This document shows, in pieces, positions 22,115-35,041 of a stretch of DNA of 64,000 nt (the stretch's first letter is position 1; every line of letters starts with the position of its first letter). The position numbers and the translations under genes are program-made. The notes under the pieces were generated by a model, which searched no databases, was not told the origin of the DNA, and saw only the letters and a list, made by a program, of their open reading frames with translations. The stretch comes from Pisaster brevispinus (Eukaryota; Echinodermata; Asteroidea; Forcipulatida; Asteriidae), in contig JAMKCF010000057.1 of assembly GCA_023634235.1 (NCBI GenBank), forward strand, positions 186,001 to 250,000. The letters are read 5' to 3'.

Positions 22115-24740
22115 GGGCTAGAGAGATGATTTTTTTACCTGACTCTGCCTTAGGTATCCCTGCATCCAAAAATTAGACTTTTACGGCCGTTGCGGGCAGG
22201 CTTCACACCGGAAAAGACCAGCAAGCGGGGACACTCCGAAAGCCCCCCAAAACATCAACTTGATTTTGCTGTAAAAAGACACAAATACAAAATAAGGAGG
22301 GTCACATCACCCCCAGGGCAATATCGAATCTGCACAATTTTAGTACCACTGTAAAGCACGTTTCAAGGGCTCCCTCTCCCGTGAGTTTGGGGTCGCTAAC
22401 GATTCTGTAGGCGAGGCGAGCGGCCTGGATGTTAGGCCTACCCCTAAGAAAAATTGAAAAAAAAAAAAAAAAAAAAAAAAAACCCAGAAGCAAGGTCGTG
22501 CCGGCAGGGGTCATGGCCCAAAATAAAAGTGCGGTGAATTTGGGAATAACTCCCGATCTAGGAGGGCTAGAGGGATGATTTTTTGGCCTGACTCTGCCTT
22601 AGGTATCCCTGCATCCGAAAATTAGACATTTACGGCCGTTGCGGGCAGGCTTCACACCGGAAAAGACCAGCAAGTGGGGACACTCCGAAAGCCCCCCAAA
22701 ACATCAACGTGATTTTGCTGTAAAAAGACACAAATACAGAATAAGGAGGGTCACATCACCCCCAGGGCAATATCGAATCTGCACAATTTTAGTACCACTG
22801 TAAAGCCCGTTTCAAGGGCTCCCTCTCCCGTGAGTTTGGGGTCGCTGACGATTCTGTAGGCGAGGCGAGCGGCCTGGATGTTAGGCCTACCCCTAAGAAA
22901 AATTGAAAAAAAAAAAAACAAAAAAAAAACCCAGAAGCAAGGTCGTGCCGGCAGGGGTCATGGCCCAAAATAAAAGTGCGGTGAATTTGGGAATAACTCC
23001 CGATCTAGGAGGGCTAGAGGGATGATTTGTTGGCCTGACTCTGCCTTAGGTATCCCTGCATCCGAAAATTAGACTTTTACGGCCGTTGCGGGCAGGCTTC
23101 ACACCGGAAAAGACCAGCAAGCGGGGACACTCCGAAAGCCCCGCAAAACATCAACGTGATTTTGCTGTAAAAAGACACAAATACAAAATAAGGAGGGTCA
23201 CATCACCCCCAGGGCAATATCTAATCTGCACAATTTTAGTACCACTGTAAAGCCCGTTTCAAGGGCTCCCTCTCCCGTGAGTTTGGGGTCGCTGACGATT
23301 CTGTAGGCGAGGCGAGCGGCCTGGATGTTAGGCCCACCCCTTAGAGAAATAGGAAAACAAAAACCAGGGGTAATGGCCCAAAATAAAAGTGCGGTGATTT
23401 TGGGAATAAGTCCCGATCTAGGAGGGCTAGAGAGATGATTTTTTTTACCTGACTCTGCCTTAGGTATCCCTGCATCCGAAAATTAGACTTTTATGGCCGT
23501 TGCGGGCAGGCTTCACACCGGAAAAGACCAGCAAGCGGGGACACTCCGAAAGCCCCCCAAAACATCAACTTGATTTTGCTGTAAAAAGACACAAATACAA
23601 AATAAGGAGGGTCACATCACCCCCAGGGCAATATCGAATCTGCACAATTTTAGTACCACTGTAAAGGCCGTTTCAAGGGCTCCCTCTCCCGTGAGTTTGG
23701 GGTTGCTGACGATTCTGTAGGCGAGGCGAGCGGCCTGGATGTTAGGCCTACCCCTAAGAAAAATTGAAAAAAACAAAAAAAAAAAAAACCCAGAAGCAAG
23801 GTCGTGCCGGCAGGGGTCATGGCCCAAAATAAAAGTGCGGTGAATTTGGGAATAACTCCCGATCTAGGAGGGATAGAGGGATGATTTTTTGGCCTGACTC
23901 TGCCTTAGGTATCCCTGCATCCGAAAATTAGACTTTTACGGCCGTTGCGGGCAGGCTTCACACCGGAAAAGACCAGCAAGCGGGGAAACTCCGAAAGCCC
24001 CGCAAATCATCAACGTGATTTTGCTGTAAAAAGACATAAATACAAAATAAGGAGGGTCACATCACCCCCAGGGCAATATCGAATCTGCACAATTTTAGTA
24101 CCACTGTAAAGCCCGTTTCAAGGGCTCCCTCTCCCGTGAGTTTGGGGTCGCTGACGATTCTGTAGGCGAGGCGAGCGGCCTGGATGTTAGGCCTACCCCT
24201 AAGAAAAATTGAAAAAAACAAAAAACAAAAACAAAACCCAGAAGCAAGGTCGTGCCGGCAGGGGTCATGGCCCAAAATAAAAGTGCGGTGAATTTGGGAA
24301 TAACTCCCGATCTAGGAGGGCTAGAGGGATGATTTGTTGGCCTGACTCTGCCTTAGGTATCCCTGCATCCGAAAATTAGACTTTTACGGCCGTTGCGGGC
24401 AGGCTTCACACCGGAAAAGACCAGCAAGCGGGGACACTCCGAAAGCCCCGCAAAACATCAACGTGATTTTGCTGTAAAAAGACACAAATACAAAATAAGG
24501 AGGGTCACATCACCCCCAGGGCAATATCGAATCTGCACAATTTTAGTACCACTGTAAAGCCCGTTTCAAGGGCTCCCTCTCCCGTGAGTTTTGGGTCGCT
24601 GACGATTCTGTAGGCGAGGCGAGCGGCCTGGATGTTAGGCCCACCCCTTAGAGAAATAGGAAAACAAAAACCAGGGGTAATGGCCCAAAATAAAAGTGCG
24701 GTGATTTTGGGAATAAGTCCCGATCTAGGAGGGCTAGAGA
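22115..24740. repeat. Two-trimer duplication (2,616-base period), copy 2
   Basis: Directly follows copy 1. It ends in the S monomer at 24631: that monomer starts like the one at 22015 (GAGTTTTGGGTCG precedes both) but then switches to GATTTTTTTTACC and CTTTTATGGCCG, the variants of the S at 23324. The final S is therefore itself a mosaic. Confidence 0.85.
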
Positions 24741-25044
24741 GATGATTTTTTTTACCTGACTCTGCCTTAGGTATCCCTGCATCCGAAAATTAGACTTTTA
24801 TGGCCGTTGCGGGCAGGCTTCACACCGGAAAAGACCAGCAAGCGGGGACACTCCGAAAGCCCCCCAAAACATCAACTTGATTTTGCTGTAAAAAGACACA
24901 AATACAAAATAAGGAGGGTCACATCACCCCCAGGGCAATATCGAATCTGCACAATTTTAGTACCACTGTAAAGCCCGTTTCAAGGGCTCCCTCTCCCGTG
25001 AGTTTGGGGTTGCTGACGATTCTGTAGGCGAGGCGAGCGGCCTG

Positions 25045-26838
25045 GATGTTAGGCCTACCCCTAAGAAAAATTGAAAAAAAAAAAAAAAAAAAAAACCCAG
25101 AAGCAAGGTCGTGCCGGCAGGGGTCATGGCCCAAAATAAAAGTGCGGTGAATTTGGGAATAACTCCCGATCTAGGAGGGCTAGAGGGATGATTTTTTGGC
25201 CTGACTCTGCCTTAGGTATCCCTGCATCCGAAAATTAGACTTTTACGGCCGTTGCGGGCAGGCTTCACACCGGAAAAGACCAGCAAGCGGGGAAACTCCG
25301 AAAGCCCCGCAAAACATCAACGTGATTTTGCTGTAAAAAGACATAAATACAAAATAAGGAGGGTCACATCACCCCCAGGGCAATATCGAATCTGCACAAT
25401 TTTAGTACCACTGTAAAGCCCGTTTCAAGGGCTCCCTCTCCCGTGAGTTTGGGGTCGCTGACGATTCTGTAGGCGAGGCGAGCGGCCTGGATGTTAGGCC
25501 TTCCCCTAAGAAAAATTGAAAAAAAAACAAAAACAAAAAAAAAACCCAGAAGCAAGGTCGTGCCGGCAGGGGTCATGGCCCAAAATAAAAGTGCGGTGAA
25601 TTTGGGAATAACTCCCGATCTAGGAGGGCTAGAGGGATGATTTTTTGGCCTGACTCTGCCTTAGGTATCCCTGCATCCGAAAATTAGACTTTTACGGCCG
25701 TTGCGGGCAGGCTTCACACCGGAAAAGACCAGCAAGCGGGGACACTCCGAAAGCCCCGCAAAACATCAACTTGATTTTGCTGTAAAAAGACACAAATACA
25801 AAATAAGGAGGGTCACATCACCCCCAGGGCAATATCGAATCTGCACAATTTTAGTACCACTGTAAAGCCCGTTTCAAGGGCTCCCTCTCCCGTTAGTTTG
25901 GGGTCGCTGACGATTCTGTAGTCGAGGCGAGCGGCCTGGATGTTAGGCCTACCCCTAAGAAAAATTGAAAAAAAAAAAAAAAAAAAAAAAAAAAACCCAG
26001 AAGCAAGGTCGTGCCGGCAGGGGTCATGGCCCAAAATAAAAGTGCGGTGAATTTGGGAATAACTCCCGATCTAGGAGGGCTAGAGGGATGATTTTTTGGC
26101 CAGACTCTGCCTTAGGTATCCCTGCATCCGAAAATTAGACTTTTACGGCCGTTGCGGGCAGGCTTCACACCGGAAAAGACCAGCAAGCGGGGACACTCCG
26201 AAAGCCCCGCAAAACATCAACGTGATTTTGCTGTAAAAAGACACAAATACAAAATAAGGAGGGTCACATCACCCCCAGGGCAATATCGAATCTGCACAAT
26301 TTTAGTACCACTGTAAAGCCCGTTTCAAGGGCTCCCTCTCCCGTGAGTTTGGGGTCGCTGACGATTCTGTAGGCGAGGCGAGCGGCCTGGATGTTAGGCC
26401 TTCCCCTAAGAAAAATTGAAAAAAAAACAAAAACAAAAAAAAAACCCAGAAGCAAGGTCGTGCCGGCAGGGGTCATGGCCCAAAATAAAAGTGCGGTGAA
26501 TTTGGGAATAACTCCCGATCTAGGAGGGCTAGAGGGATGATTTTTTGGCCTGACTCTGCCTTAGGTATCCCTGCATCCGAAAATTAGACTTTTACGGCCG
26601 TTGCGGGCAGGCTTCACACCGGAAAAGACCAGCAAGCGGGGACACTCCGAAAGCCCCGCAAAACATCAACTTGATTTTGCTGTAAAAAGACACAAATACA
26701 AAATAAGGAGGGTCACATCACCCCCAGGGCAATATCGAATCTGCACAATTTTAGTACCACTGTAGAGCCCGTTTCAAGGGCTCCCTCTCCCGTGAGTTTG
26801 GGGTCGCTGACGATTCTGTAGGCGAGGCGAGCGGCCTG
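25045..26838. repeat. Run of four consecutive L monomers
   Basis: Starts are 25045, 25490, 25939 and 26390, spanning 1,794 bases. The L monomers at 25490 and 26390 are near twins 900 bases apart: both read GGCCTTCCCCTAAG and share a tract interrupted by C at the same two places. The L between them (25939) has a pure tract, CCCGTTAG and TGTAGTCGAGG. An L-L dimer of about 900 bases has thus been partly duplicated. The same TTCCCC tract pattern returns in the L at 29011, and the L at 33314 has the same tract with TACCCC. Confidence 0.9.
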
Positions 26839-27280
26839 GATGTTAGGCCCACCCCTTAGAGAAATAGGAAAACAAAAACCAGGGGTAATGGCCCAAAATA
26901 AAAGTGCGGTGATTTTGGGAATAAGTCCCGATCTAGGAGGGCTAGAGAGATGATTTTTTTACCTGACTCTGCCTTAGGTATCCCTGCATCCGAAAATTAG
27001 ACTTTTACGGCCGTTGCGGGCAGGCTTCACACCGGAAAAGACCAGCAAGCGGGGACACTCCGAAAGCCCCCCAAAACATCAACTTGATTTTGCTGTAAAA
27101 AGACACAAATACAAAATAAGGAGGGTCACATCACCCTCAGGGCAATATCGAATCTGCACAATTTTAGTACCACTGTAAAGCCCGTTTCAAGGGCTCCCTC
27201 TCCCGTTAGTTTGGGGTCGCTGACGATTCTGTAGGCGAGGCGAGCGGCCTGGATGTTAGGCCTACCCCTAAGAAAAATTG

Positions 27281-27311
<31 letters not shown>

Positions 27312-29873
27312 CAGAAGCAAGGTCGTGCCGGCAGGGGTCATGGCCCAAAATAAAAGTGCGGTGAATTTGGGAATAACTCCCGATCTAGGAGGGCTAGAGG
27401 GATGATTTTTTGGCCAGACTCTGCCTTAGGTATCCCTGCATCCGAAAATTAGACTTTTACTGCCGTTGCGGGCAGGCTTCACACCGGAAAAGACCAGCAA
27501 GCGGGGACATTCCGAAAGCCCCGCAAAACATCAACGTGATTTTGCTGTAAAAAGACACAAATACAAAATAAGGAGGGTCACATCACCCCCAGGGCAATAT
27601 CGAATCTGCAAAATTTTAGTACCACTGTAAAGCCCGTTTCAAGGGCTCCCTCTCCCGTGAGTTTGGGGTCGCTGACGATTCTGTAGGCGAGGCGAGCGGC
27701 CTGGATGTTAGGCCCACCCCTTAGAGAAATAGGAAAACAAAAACCAGGGGTAATGGCCCAAAATAAAAGTGCGGTGATTTTGGGAATAAGTCCCGATCTA
27801 GGAGGGCTAGAGAGATGATTTTTTTTACCTGACTCTGCCTTAGGTATCCCTGCATCCGAAAATTAGACTTTTACGGCCGTTGCGGGCAGGCTTCACACCG
27901 GAAAAGACCAGCAAGCGGGGACACTCCGAAAGCCCCCCAAAACATCAACTTGATTTTGCTGTAAAAAGACACAAATACAAAATAAGGAGGGTCACATCAC
28001 CCTCAGGGCAATATCGAATCTGCACAATTTTAGTACCACTGTAAAGCCCGTTTAAAGGGCTCCCTCTCCCGTGAGTTTGGGGTTGCTGACGATTCTGTAG
28101 GCGAGGCGAGCAGCCTGGATGTTAGGCCTACCCCTAAGAAAAATTGAAAAAAAAAAAAAAAAAAAAAAACAACCCAGAAGCAAGGTCGTGCCGGCAGGGG
28201 TCATGGCCCAAAATAAAAGTGCGGTGAATTTGGGAATAACTCCCGATCTAGGAGGGCTAGAGGGATGATTTTTTGGCCTGAATCTGCCTTAGGTATCCCT
28301 GCATCCGAAAATTAGACTTTTACGGCCGTTGCGGGCAGGCTTCACACCGGAAAAGACCAGCAAGCGGGGACATTCCGAAAGCCCCGCAAAACATCAACGT
28401 GATTTTGCTGTAAAAAGAAACAAATACAAAATAAGGAGGGTCACATCACCCCCAGGGCAATATCGAATCTGCACAATTTTAGTACCACTGTAAAGCCCGT
28501 TTCAAGGGCTCCCTCTCCCGTGAGTTTGGGGTTGCTGACGATTCTGTAGGCGAGGCGAGCGGCCTGGATGTTAGGCCTACCCCTAAGAAAAATTGAAAAA
28601 AAAAAAAAAAAAAAAACCCAGAAGCAAGGTCGTGCCGGCAGGGGTCATGGCCCAAAATAAAAGTGCGGTGAATTTGGGAATAACTCCCGATCTAGGAGGG
28701 CTAGAGGGATGATTTTTTGGCCTGACTCTGCCTTAGGTATCCCTGCATCCGAAAATTAGACTTTTACGGCCGTTGCGGGCAGGCTTCACACCGGAAAAGA
28801 CTAGCAAGCGGGGAAACTCCGAAAGCCCCGCAAAACATCAACGTGATTTTGCTGTAAAAAGACATAAATACAAAATAAGGAGGGTCACATCACCCCCAGG
28901 GCAATATCGAATCTGCACAATTTTAGTACCACTGTAAAGCCCGTTTCAAGGGCTCCCTCTCCCGTGAGTTTGGGGTCGCTGACGATTCTGTAGGCGAGGC
29001 GAGCGGCCTGGATGTTAGGCCTTCCCCTAAGAAAAATTGAAAAAAAAAACAAAAACAAAAAAAAAACCCAGAAGCAAGGTCGTGCCGGCAGGGGTCATGG
29101 CCCAAAATAAAAGTGCGGTGAATTTGGGAATAACTCCCGATCTAGGAGGGCTAGAGGGATGATTTTTTGGCCTGACTCTGCCTTAGGTATCCCTGCATCC
29201 GAAAATTAGACTTTTACGGCCGTTGCGGGCAGGCTTCACACCGGAAAAGACCAGCAAGCGGGGACACTCCGAAAGCCCCGCAAAACATCAACTTGATTTT
29301 GCTGTAAAAAGACACAAATACAAAATAAGGAGGGTCACATCACCCCCAGGGCAATATCGAATCTGCACAATTTTAGTACCACTGTAAAGCCCGTTTCAAG
29401 GGCTCCCTCTCCCGTGAGTTTGGGGTCGCTGACGATTCTGTAGGCGAGGCGAGCGGCCTGGATGTTAGGCCCACCCCTTAGAGAAATAGGAAAACAAAAA
29501 CCAGGGGTAATGGCCCAAAATAAAAGTGCGGTGATTTTGGGAATAAGTCCCGATCTAGGAGGGCTAGAGAGATGATTTTTTTACCTGACTCTGCCTTAGG
29601 TATCCCTGCATCCGAAAATTAGACTTTTACGGCCGTTGCGGGCAGGCTTCACACCGGAAAAGACCAGCAAGCGGGGACACTCCGAAAGCCCCCCAAAACA
29701 TCAACTTGATTTTGCTGTAAAAAGACACAAATACAAAATAAGGAGGGTCACATCACCCTCAGGGCAATATTGAATCTGCACAATTTTAGTACCACTGTAA
29801 AGCCCGTTTCAAGGGCTCCCTCTCCCGTTAGTTTGGGGTCGCTGACGATTCTGTAGGCGAGGCGAGCGGCCTG
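26839..29873. repeat. Mixed satellite block preceding the twelve-monomer duplication
   Basis: Starts are S 26839, L 27252, S 27704, L 28118, L 28567, L 29011 and S 29461. The stretch from about 26,264 to 28,440 matches about 28,890 to 31,060 at an offset of 2,622-2,626 bases (six monomers). Markers shared with the second copy are CACCCTCAGGG, CCCGTTAG, TGGCCAGACTC, TTTTACTGCCG, GACATTCCG, CTGCAAAATTTTAG, GTTTAAAGGG, GAGCAGCCTGG, CCTGAATCTGCC and AAAAAGAAACAAAT. The relation ends where the L at 28567 is replaced by an S at 31187. Confidence 0.88.
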
Positions 29874-29902
29874 GATGTTAGGCCTACCCCTAAGAAAAAT
29901 TG

Positions 29903-29935
<33 letters not shown>

Positions 29936-32900
29936 AGAAGCAAGGTCGTGCCGGCAGGGGTCATGGCCCAAAATAAAAGTGCGGTGAATTTGGGAATAAC
30001 TCCCGATCTAGGAGGGCTAGAGGGATGATTTTTTGGCCAGACTCTGCCTTAGGTATCCCTGCATCCGAAAATTAGACTTTTACTGCCGTTGCGGGCAGGC
30101 TTCACACCGGAAAAGACCAGCAAGCGGGGACATTCCGAAAGCCCCGCAAAACATCAACGTGATTTTGCTGTAAAAAGACACAAATACAAAATAAGGAGGG
30201 TCACATCACCCCCAGGGCAATATCGAATCTGCAAAATTTTAGTACCACTGTAAAGCCCGTTTCAAGGGCTCCCTCTCCCGTGAGTTTGGGGTCGCTGACG
30301 ATTCTGTAGGCGAGGCGAGCGGCCTGGATGTTAGGCCCACCCCTTAGAGAAATAGGAAAACAAAAACCAGGGGTAATGGCCCAAAATAAAAGTGCGGTGA
30401 TTTTGGGAATAAGTCCCGATCTAGGAGGGCTAGAGAGATGATTTTTTTTACCTGACTCTGCCTTAGGTATCCCTGCATCCGAAAATTAGACTTTTACGGC
30501 CGTTGCGGGCAGGCTTCACACCGGAAAAGACCAGCAAGCGGGGACACTCCGAAAGCCCCCCAAAACATCAACTTGATTTTGCTGTAAAAAGACACAAATA
30601 CAAAATAAGGAGGGTCACATCACCCTCAGGGCAATATCGAATCTGCACAATTTTAGTACCACTGTAAAGCCCGTTTAAAGGGCTCCCTCTCCCGTGAGTT
30701 TGGGGTTGCTGACGATTCTGTAGGCGAGGCGAGCAGCCTGGATGTTAGGCCTACCCCTAAGAAAAATTGAAAAAAAAAAAAAAAAAAAAAAACCCAGAAG
30801 CAAGGTCGTGCCGGCAGGGGTCATGGCCCAAAATAAAAGTGCGGTGAATTTGGGAATAACTCCCGATCTAGGAGGGCTAGAGGGATGATTTTTTGGCCTG
30901 AATCTGCCTTAGGTATCCCTGCATCCGAAAATTAGACTTTTACGGCCGTTGCGGGCAGGCTTCACACCGGAAAAGACCAGCAAGCGGGGACATTCCGAAA
31001 GCCCCGCAAAACATCAACGTGATTTTGCTGTAAAAAGAAACAAATACAAAATAAGGAGGGTCACATCACCCCCAGGGCAAAATCGAATCTGCACAATTTT
31101 AGTACCACTGTAAAGCCCGTTTTAAGGGCTCCCTCTCCCGTGAGTTTGGGGTTGCTGACGATTCTGTAGGCGAGGCGAGCGGCCTGGATGTTAGGCCCAC
31201 CCCTTAGAGAAATAGGAAAACAAAAACCAGGGGTAATGGCCCAAAATAAAAGTGCGGTGCTTTTGGGAATAATTCCCGATCTAGGAGGACTAGAGAGATG
31301 ATTTTTTTAGCTGACTCTGCCTTAGGTATCCCTGCATCCGAAAATTAGACTTTTACGGCCGTTGCGGGCAGGCTGCACACCGGAAAAGACCAGCAAGCGG
31401 GGACACTCCGAAAGCCCCCCAAAACATCAACTTAATTTTGCTGTAAAAAGACACAAATACAAAATAAGGAGGGTCACATCACCCCCAGGGCAATATCGAA
31501 TCTGCACAATTTTAGTACCACTGTAAAGACCGTTTCAAGGGCTCCCTCTCCCGTGAGTTTGGGGTCGCTGACAATTCTGTAGGCGAGGCGAGCGGCCTGG
31601 ATGTTAGGCCTTCCCCTAAGAAAAATTGAAAAAAAAAAGAAAAAAAAAACCCAGAAGCAAGGTCGTGCCGGCAGGGGTCATGACCGAAAATAAAAGTGCG
31701 GTGAATTTGGGAATAACTCCCGATCTAGGAGGGCTAGAGGGATGATTTTTTGGCCTGACTCTGCCTAAGGTATCCCTGCATCCGAAAATTAGACTTTTAC
31801 GGCCGTTGCGGCAGGCTTCACACCGGAAAAGACCAGCAAGCGGGGACACTCCGAAAGCCCCGCAAAACATCAACGTGATTTTGCTGTAAAAAGACACAAA
31901 TACAAAATAAGGAGGGTCACATCACCCCCAGGGAAATATCGAATCTGCACAATGTTAGTACCACTGTAAAGCCCGTTTCAAGGGCTCCCTCTCCCGTGAG
32001 TTTGGGGTCGCTGACGATTCTGTAGGCGAGGCGAGCGGCCTGGATGTTAGGCCCACCCCTTAGAGAAATAGGAAAACAAAAACCAGGGGTAATGGCCCAA
32101 AATAAAAGTGCGGTGATTTTGGGAATAAGTCCCGATCTAGGAGGGCTAGAGAGATGATTTTTTTACCTGACTCTGCCTTAGGTATCCCTGCATCCGAAAA
32201 TTAGACTTTTACGGCCGTTGCGGGCAGGCTTCACACCGGAAAAGACCAGCAAGCGGGGACACTCTGAAAGCCCCCCAAAACATCAACTTGATTTTGCTGT
32301 AAAAAGACACAAATACAAAATAAGGAGGGTCACATCACCCCCAGGGCAATATCGAATCTGCACAATTTTAGTACCACTGTAAAGCCCGTCTCAAGGGCTC
32401 CCTCTCCCGTGAGTTTGGGGTCGCTGACGATTCTGTAGGCGAGGCGAGCGGCCTGGATGTTAGGCCTACCCCTAAGAAAAATTGAAAAAAAAAAGAAAAA
32501 AAAAAACCCAGAAGCAAGGTCGTGCCGGCAGGGGTCATGGCCCAAAATAAAAGTGCGGTGAATTTGGGAATAACTCCCGATCTAGGAGGGCTAGAGGGAT
32601 GATTTTTTGGCCTGACTCTGCCTTAGTATCCCTGCATCCGAAAATTAGACTTTTACGGCCGTTGCGGGCAGGCTTCACACCGGAAAAGACCAGCAAGCGG
32701 GGACACTCCGAAAGCCCCGCAAAACATCAACGTGATTTTGCTGTTAAAAGACACAAATACAAAATAAGGAGGGTCACATCACCCCCCAGGGCAATATCGA
32801 ATCTGCACAATTTTAGTACCACTGTAAAGCCCGTTTCAAGGGCTCCCTCTCCCGTGAGTTTGGGGTCGCTGACGATTCTGTAGGCGAGGCGAGCGGCCTG

Positions 32901-33791
32901 GATGTTAGGCCCACCCCTTAGAGAAATAGGAAAACAAAAACCAGGGGTAATGGCCCAAAATAAAAGTGCGGTGATTTTGGGAATAAGTCCCGATCTAGGA
33001 GGGCTAGAGAGATGATTTTTTTACCTGACTCTGCCTTAGGTATCCCTGCATCCAAAAATTAGACTTTTACGGCCGTTGCGGGCAGGCTTCACACCGGAAA
33101 AGACCAGCAAGCGGGGACACTCCGAAAGCCCCCCAAAACATCAACTTGATTTTGCTGTAAAAAGACACAAATACAAAATAAGGAGGGTCACATCACCCCC
33201 AGGGCAATATCGAATCTGCACAATTTTAGTACCACTGTAAAGCCCGTTTCAAGGGCTCCCTCTCCCGTGAGTTTGGGGTCGCTGACGATTCTGTAGGCGA
33301 GGCGAGCGGCCTGGATGTTAGGCCTACCCCTAAGAAAAATTGAAAAAAAAACAAAAACAAAAAAAAAACCCAGAAGCAAGGTCGTGCCGGCAGGGGTCAT
33401 GGCCCAAAATAAAAGTGCGGTGAATTTGGGAATAACTCCCGATCTAGGAGGGCTAGAGGGATGATTTTTAGGCCTGACTCTGCCTTAGGTATCCCTGCAT
33501 CCGAAAATTAGACTTTTACGGCCGTTGCGGGCAGGCTTCACACCGGAAAAGACCAGCAAGCGGGGACACTCCGAAAGCCCCGCAAAACATCAACTTGATT
33601 TTGCTGTAAAAAGACACAAATACAAAATAAGGAGGGTCACATCACCCCCAGGGCAATATCGAATCTGCACAATTTTAGTACCACTGTAAAGCCCGTTTCA
33701 AGGGCTCCCTCTCCCGTTAGTTTGGGGTCGCTGACGATTCTGTAGGCGAGGCGAGCGGCCTGGATGTTAGGCCTACCCCTAAGAAAAATTG

Positions 33792-33823
<32 letters not shown>

Positions 33824-35041
33824 CAGAAGCAAGGTCGTGCCGGCAGGGGTCATGGCCCAAAATAAAAGTGCGGTGAATTTGGGAATAACTCCCGATCTAG
33901 GAGGGCTAGAGGGATGATTTTTTGGCCAGACTCTGCCTTAGGTATCCCTGCATCCGAAAATTAGACTTTTACGGCCGTTGCGGGCAGGCTTCACACCGGA
34001 AAAGACCAGCAAGCGGGGACACTCCGAAAGCCCCGCAAAACATCAACGTGATTTTGCTGTTAAAAGACACAAATACAAAATAAGGAGGGTCACATCACCC
34101 CCAGGGCAATATCGAATCTGCACAATTTTAGTACCACTGTAAAGCCCGTTTCAAGGGCTCCCTCTCCCGTGAGTTTGGGGTCGCTGACGATTCTGTAGGC
34201 GAGGCGAGCGGCCTGGATGTTAGGCCCACCCCTTAGAGAAATAGGAAAACAAAAACCAGGGGTAATGGCCCAAAATAAAAGTGCGGTAATTTTGGGAATA
34301 AGTCCCGATCTAGGAGGGCTAGAGAGATGATTTTTTTACCTGACTCTGCCTTAGGTATCCCTGCATCCAAAAATTAGACTTTTACGGCCGTTGCGGGCAG
34401 GCTTCACACCGGAAAAGACCAGCAAGCGGGGACACTCCGAAAGCCCCCCAAAACATCAACTTGATTTTGCTGTAAAAAGACACAAATACAAAATAAGGAG
34501 GGTCACATCACCCCCAGGGAAATATCGAATCTGCACAATGTTAGTACCACTGTAAAGCCCGTTTCAAGGGCTCCCTCTCCCGTGAGTTTGGGGTCGCTGA
34601 CGATTCTGTAGGCGAGGCGAGCGGCCTGGATGTTAGGCCCACCCCTTAGAGAAATAGGAAAACAAAAACCAGGGGTAATGGCCCAAAATAAAAGTGCGGT
34701 GATTTTGGGAATAAGTCCCGATCTAGGAGGGCTAGAGAGATGATTTTTTTACCTGACTCTGCCTTAGGTATCCCTGCATCCGAAAATTAGACTTTTACGG
34801 CCGTTGCGGGCAGGCTTCACACCGGAAAAGACCAGCAAGCGGGGACACTCCGAAAGCCCCCCAAAACATCAACTTGATTTTGCTGTAAAAAGACACAAAT
34901 ACAAAATAAGGAGGGTCACATCACCCTCAGGGCAATATCGAATCTGCACAATTTTAGTACCACTGTAAAGCCCGTTTCAAGGGCTCCCTCTCCCGTTAGT
35001 TTGGGGTCGCTGACGATTCTGTAGGCGAGGCGAGCGGACAG
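29874..35041. repeat. Twelve-monomer higher-order block, copy 1
   Basis: Starts are L 29874, S 30327, L 30741, S 31187, L 31600, S 32043, L 32456, S 32901, L 33314, L 33763, S 34216 and S 34629. The block matches copy 2 at an offset of 5,162-5,168 bases. Shared rare variants include GGGCAAAATCG (31075/36241), GCTTTTGGGAATAATTCC (near 31260/36425), CTGACAATTC (near 31568/36736), TCATGACCGAAAATAAAAG (31679/36843), CCTAAGGTATCC (near 31765), TTGCGGCAGGC, GGGAAATATCG, CAATGTTAG, CACTCTGAAAG (32260/37425), CCTTAGTATCC and TGCTGTTAAAAG. The last monomer (34629) starts like the S at 32043 and ends like the S at 29461, so the exchange point of the duplication probably lies within or near it. Confidence 0.9.
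29903..29934. repeat. Longest pure A-tract, 32 adenines
   Basis: An uninterrupted run of 32 A in the L monomer at 29874, followed by CAGAAG. Other long pure runs are 31 A at 17676-17706 and 28 A at 8831-8858. Many other L copies have C or G inside the tract, for example CAACAACAACAAC near 45,855. Exact homopolymer length depends on sequencing accuracy, so individual counts should be taken with caution. Confidence 0.8.

Larger units (their letters stand above)
17199..25044. repeat. Higher-order L-L-S trimer array, six copies
   Basis: Six trimers start at 17199, 18512, 19813, 21122, 22428 and 23738, with lengths 1313, 1301, 1309, 1306, 1310 and 1307. Monomers: L 17199, L 17647, S 18099, L 18512, L 18956, S 19400, L 19813, L 20260, S 20708, L 21122, L 21567, S 22015, L 22428, L 22877, S 23324, L 23738, L 24183, S 24631. 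The A-tracts carry recognisable interruption patterns, for instance C-interrupted tracts in the L monomers at 17199, 21567 and 24183. Adjacent trimers are less alike than trimers two apart over 19.4-24.7 kb, which shows a further doubling of the unit. Confidence 0.9.
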
